Shown: piece by piece, positions 5,949-7,811 of the stretch
Layout of the letters: each line of letters opens with the position of its first letter
How positions within the stretch are numbered: position 1 is the stretch's first letter
NCBI GenBank assembly: GCA_903927415.1
Contig: CAIYMZ010000022.1
Location: 1-7,811, forward strand
Length of the DNA stretch: 7,811 nucleotides
From: an uncultured Alphaproteobacteria bacterium
GTDB taxonomy: Bacteria > Pseudomonadota > Alphaproteobacteria > Rickettsiales > UBA1997
Direction of reading: 5' to 3'
Translations under genes and position numbers: made by a program
The notes under the pieces: model-generated
What the model was told of the DNA's origin: nothing
Seen by the model: the letters and a program-made list of their open reading frames with translations, nothing else
The model's database searches: none

Positions 5949-6965
5949 ATGCAATTCATCGACGAAACCAAAATCCATCTCCAAGCCGGCAACGGCGGCA
6001 ATGGCGCGTCGAGTTTTCGTCGCGAAAAATTTATTTCGCATGGTGGGCCAGACGGCGGTGACGGCGGGCGCGGCGCCAGCATTATTTTCGAATGCACCAA
6101 AGATTTAAACACGCTGATCGATTTTCGTTTCCAGCAACATTTCATTGCCAAGAGTGGCGTGCGTGGTCACGGCGCCAATCGCAGCGGTGTTTCAGCTGAA
6201 GATTTAGTTTTGAAAGTTCCGCTCGGCACGCAGGTTTTTTTGGAAGATGAATCAGAAATGGTTGCCGATTTAATGACCGACGGCGAGCGCGTTACCATTG
6301 TTAAAGGCGGACGTGGCGGACTCGGAAATTCCAATTTTAAAAGTTCAATCAATCGTGCTCCAACTCACGCTCAAAAAGGTGAGGATGGTGAAAAATTGGT
6401 GGTGGTTTTGAAATTGAAATTGCTCTCCGACGCCGGCCTGCTCGGAATGCCCAACGCTGGCAAATCAACTTTTCTCTCGGTCACAACTCGTGCCAAACCA
6501 AAAATCGCTGATTATCCCTTCACCACGCTGAAGCCACAGCTGGGCGTGGTTTACGTCGACAATCACGAATTTGTTTTGGCTGACATTCCCGGTTTGATCA
6601 AAGGCGCGTCGGAAGGAAAAGGCCTCGGCGATCGCTTCCTCAAACACGTCGAACGCTGCGGAGTGTTGCTGCACCTGATTGACGGCGCTGCTGAAGATGT
6701 GGTCGAAAATTACCGCGTGATTCGCGACGAGCTTGCTGGCTACAGCCCCGAGCTTTTGGAGAAGTCAGAAGTAATCGCTCTCAACAAAATTGATCTTTTG
6801 AGCGAAGAGGAAGTGAAAGAAAAAATCGCCGCGCTCAAAAAATTCTTGAAAAAATCCGGCCAAAAAAATCCCAAAATTTTCGCCATTTCTGGCGCGACGC
6901 AAGATGGGGTGAAAGAGGTGTTGCGGGAGTTGTGGAAGATGGTGGTGGTGAGTCGGGAAAGTTAG
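5949..6965 (+). CDS. obgE: ObgE/CgtA, ribosome-associated GTPase
   Basis: Essential GTPase that binds the 50S ribosomal subunit and acts in late ribosome assembly and stress or cell-cycle signalling. The glycine-rich Obg fold spans about 1-158, with GNGGNGASSFRREKF (14-28), GGPDGGDGGRG (32-42) and GGRGGLGNSNF (120-130). The G domain follows: G1 GMPNAGKS (166-173), switch I region YPFTTLKP (189-196), G3 DIPGLI (212-217), G4 NKID (279-282), G5 SGA (314-316). It ends at 338 aa soon after the G domain, so the variable C-terminal tail found in some longer Obg proteins is absent, as in many alphaproteobacteria. The ATG gives the standard MxFxDEx start; CCGCCTAAAAA upstream shows no Shine-Dalgarno. 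All GTP-binding motifs look intact. Confidence 0.97.
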   Translation: MQFIDETKIHLQAGNGGNGASSFRREKFISHGGPDGGDGGRGASIIFECTKDLNTLIDFRFQQHFIAKSGVRGHGANRSGVSAEDLVLKVPLGTQVFLEDESEMVADLMTDGERVTIVKGGRGGLGNSNFKSSINRAPTHAQKGEDGEKLVVVLKLKLLSDAGLLGMPNAGKSTFLSVTTRAKPKIADYPFTTLKPQLGVVYVDNHEFVLADIPGLIKGASEGKGLGDRFLKHVERCGVLLHLIDGAAEDVVENYRVIRDELAGYSPELLEKSEVIALNKIDLLSEEEVKEKIAALKKFLKKSGQKNPKIFAISGATQDGVKEVLRELWKMVVVSRES

Positions 6966-7020
6966 GTCAGAAAATCCAATATTTTTTTCAAGCTTACAGC
7001 CAAGCCAATCTACGTGGGGT

Positions 7021-7045
7021 AATTTTGAACGCCGCGTTCAAAATT
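7021..7045. repeat. Perfect 11-bp inverted repeat between obgE and the DUF1016 gene
   Basis: AATTTTGAACG (7021-7031) and CGTTCAAAATT (7035-7045) are exact inverse complements with loop CCG. It sits 55 bp after the obgE stop and 18 bp before the DUF1016 ATG. No T-run follows on either strand, so a classical intrinsic terminator is not supported. An operator for the downstream gene, or a half-unit of another dispersed palindrome, is possible. The rest of the 98-bp gap shows only a short T-run near 6982-6988. Confidence 0.6.
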
Positions 7046-7063
7046 CAAAAAAACAGCAGCAAA

Positions 7064-7811
7064 ATGACGAAGCAAAAAAGATTAGAAATCACCTCGAGTG
7101 ATTACAAAAAACTTCTCACAAAAATTCAGAAACAAATTGCGCAGACGCAGAGCAAAATTGTCAAAACTGTTACTCGCCAGAAAGTTGAAATGGCTTGGCA
7201 AATCGGAAAATTAGTCGACGAACATTTGTCTCAAAATTCTGAATCAAGTTACGGAAAGCATTTGTTCAAGCGCCTCGAAAAAGATGTGGGTGTTGCAGAA
7301 AGATCGCTCTACCAAATGCACCACTTCTACCAATCCTACCCCCAACTCCCAGCAGACAACGACCGCCTCAACTGGAGCCACTACCGCACTCTCGCCGGAA
7401 TTAAAAAAGCTGACGAGCGAAAATATTTAGAAGATTTGACGAAAAAAAATGAGTGGGATTCGGATCGATTGCAGGAGGAGGTGACGAAAAGTAAAATCTC
7501 GGAACCAGAGCAGGACGGGGTCTCTGACCCCGTCCTCACGTTCAGTTCCAAAACAAACAAAGACACAAACGTGCGGACGGGGTTACAAACCCCGTCCGGC
7601 GCTGCTGCATCGGCGAAGCCAAAAAAACTCATCCCATCCCGCGGAAAATTATTTTCCTACCCAATCGCAACTCTTCCTGAATCAAAATCTCTCTTCTTCG
7701 ATTGCGGTTTTGAAATCTTCAAGGAAGTAGATCTGGCCTTGCCGCGCGAAGTAAAAAAAGAAAATGCAATTGTCGCGATTGAGAAAAAAAACCAAAAATA
7801 TTCCGCCAAAA
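7064..7811 (+). CDS. DUF1016 N-terminal domain protein (YhcG-like), truncated by window end
   Basis: The reading frame is open from the ATG at 7064 to the window edge (249 codons, no stop). Residues about 14-140 match the DUF1016_N/YhcG pattern: MAWQIGKLV (43-51), SYGKHLFKRLEKDVGV (62-77), RSLYQMHHFYQSYP (80-93), LNWSHYRTL (102-110) and NEWDSDRLQEEV (129-140). YhcG-type proteins usually carry a C-terminal PDDEXK-like nuclease domain and are accessory genes with presumed roles in DNA processing or defence; their function is not established. After the N-domain comes an in-frame palindromic element (residues 150-179), then KLFSYPIATLPESKSLFFDCGFEIF (195-219), which does not look like the usual YhcG nuclease start and may be a different C-terminal domain. 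No Shine-Dalgarno precedes the ATG. The true length and C-terminal fold lie outside the window. Confidence 0.75.
   Translation, partial: MTKQKRLEITSSDYKKLLTKIQKQIAQTQSKIVKTVTRQKVEMAWQIGKLVDEHLSQNSESSYGKHLFKRLEKDVGVAERSLYQMHHFYQSYPQLPADNDRLNWSHYRTLAGIKKADERKYLEDLTKKNEWDSDRLQEEVTKSKISEPEQDGVSDPVLTFSSKTNKDTNVRTGLQTPSGAAASAKPKKLIPSRGKLFSYPIATLPESKSLFFDCGFEIFKEVDLALPREVKKENAIVAIEKKNQKYSAK
7513..7598. repeat. In-frame double-hairpin palindromic element inside the DUF1016 gene
   Basis: Two GC-rich perfect hairpins: GGACGGGGTC/GACCCCGTCC (7513-7535, 10-bp stem, loop TCT) and CGGACGGGGTT/AACCCCGTCCG (7574-7598, 11-bp stem, loop ACA). Between them are CACGTT (7537-7542) and its complement AACGTG (7568-7573) around an A-rich spacer, so the whole 86 bp is one interrupted palindrome of two hairpins. 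It is translated as residues 150-179 (DGVSDPV... to ...LQTPSG). The base composition differs sharply from the AT-rich flanks, which points to insertion. The frame stays open through it. Confidence 0.8.

Noticed and set aside
7021..7063. Intrinsic terminator for obgE
   Set aside because: The inverted repeat at 7021-7045 is followed by CAAAAAAAC on the plus strand, with no T-tract, and the T-run at 6982-6988 has no stem before it.
7513..7598. Repeats in the DUF1016 gene as a CRISPR array
   Set aside because: The two repeat units are inverted relative to each other, not direct, there are only two, and the frame is open through them.
7381..7632. Minus-strand open frame opposite the DUF1016 gene
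   Set aside because: It runs through the palindromic element antisense to a frame with clear DUF1016 motifs, and its own translation shows no recognisable domain.

Overview
The window looks like a piece of an AT-rich alphaproteobacterial chromosome, most likely from a reduced-genome, Rickettsiales-like lineage. The reasons are the alphaproteobacterial character of FabF and SdhA, the fabF-mltG order, the small gaps between genes, and above all palindromic repeats lying in frame inside protein genes, which resemble the Rickettsia and Wolbachia palindromic elements. The lineage is an inference; no rRNA or other marker gene is present.

Layout. Positions 1-96 hold a cluster of hairpins downstream of a minus-strand gene group. 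That group, in transcription order, is a DPM1-like family 2 glycosyltransferase (3332-2598), fabF (2524-1259) and mltG (1095-91). A 166-bp palindromic, MITE-like element (1097-1262) fills the whole fabF-mltG gap and supplies the fabF stop codon. A 61-bp divergent region (3333-3393) separates this group from a plus-strand series: sdhA (3394-5193), a SuhB/inositol-monophosphatase-like gene that has lost active-site residues (5233-5931), and obgE (5949-6965). After a 98-bp gap with a perfect inverted repeat, a DUF1016 (YhcG-like) gene starts at 7064 and runs off the right end. No stretch over 300 bases lacks a gene.

How the genes work together. Most are housekeeping genes from different processes: fatty-acid elongation (FabF), septal/peptidoglycan chain release (MltG), the TCA cycle and respiratory chain (SdhA), ribosome assembly (ObgE), possible rRNA transcription support (SuhB-like) and envelope glycan or lipid glycosylation (the glycosyltransferase). 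DUF1016 is an accessory gene type. They do not form one pathway.

The most notable content is the repeats. Two unrelated in-frame elements, in sdhA (4699-4781) and in the DUF1016 gene (7513-7598), share one architecture: hairpin, spacer of a few tens of bases, then the same hairpin inverted, 83 and 86 bp in total. A third, much longer palindrome has trimmed itself exactly between fabF and mltG. None of the seven genes has a recognisable Shine-Dalgarno sequence, and several start codons directly follow short repeats.
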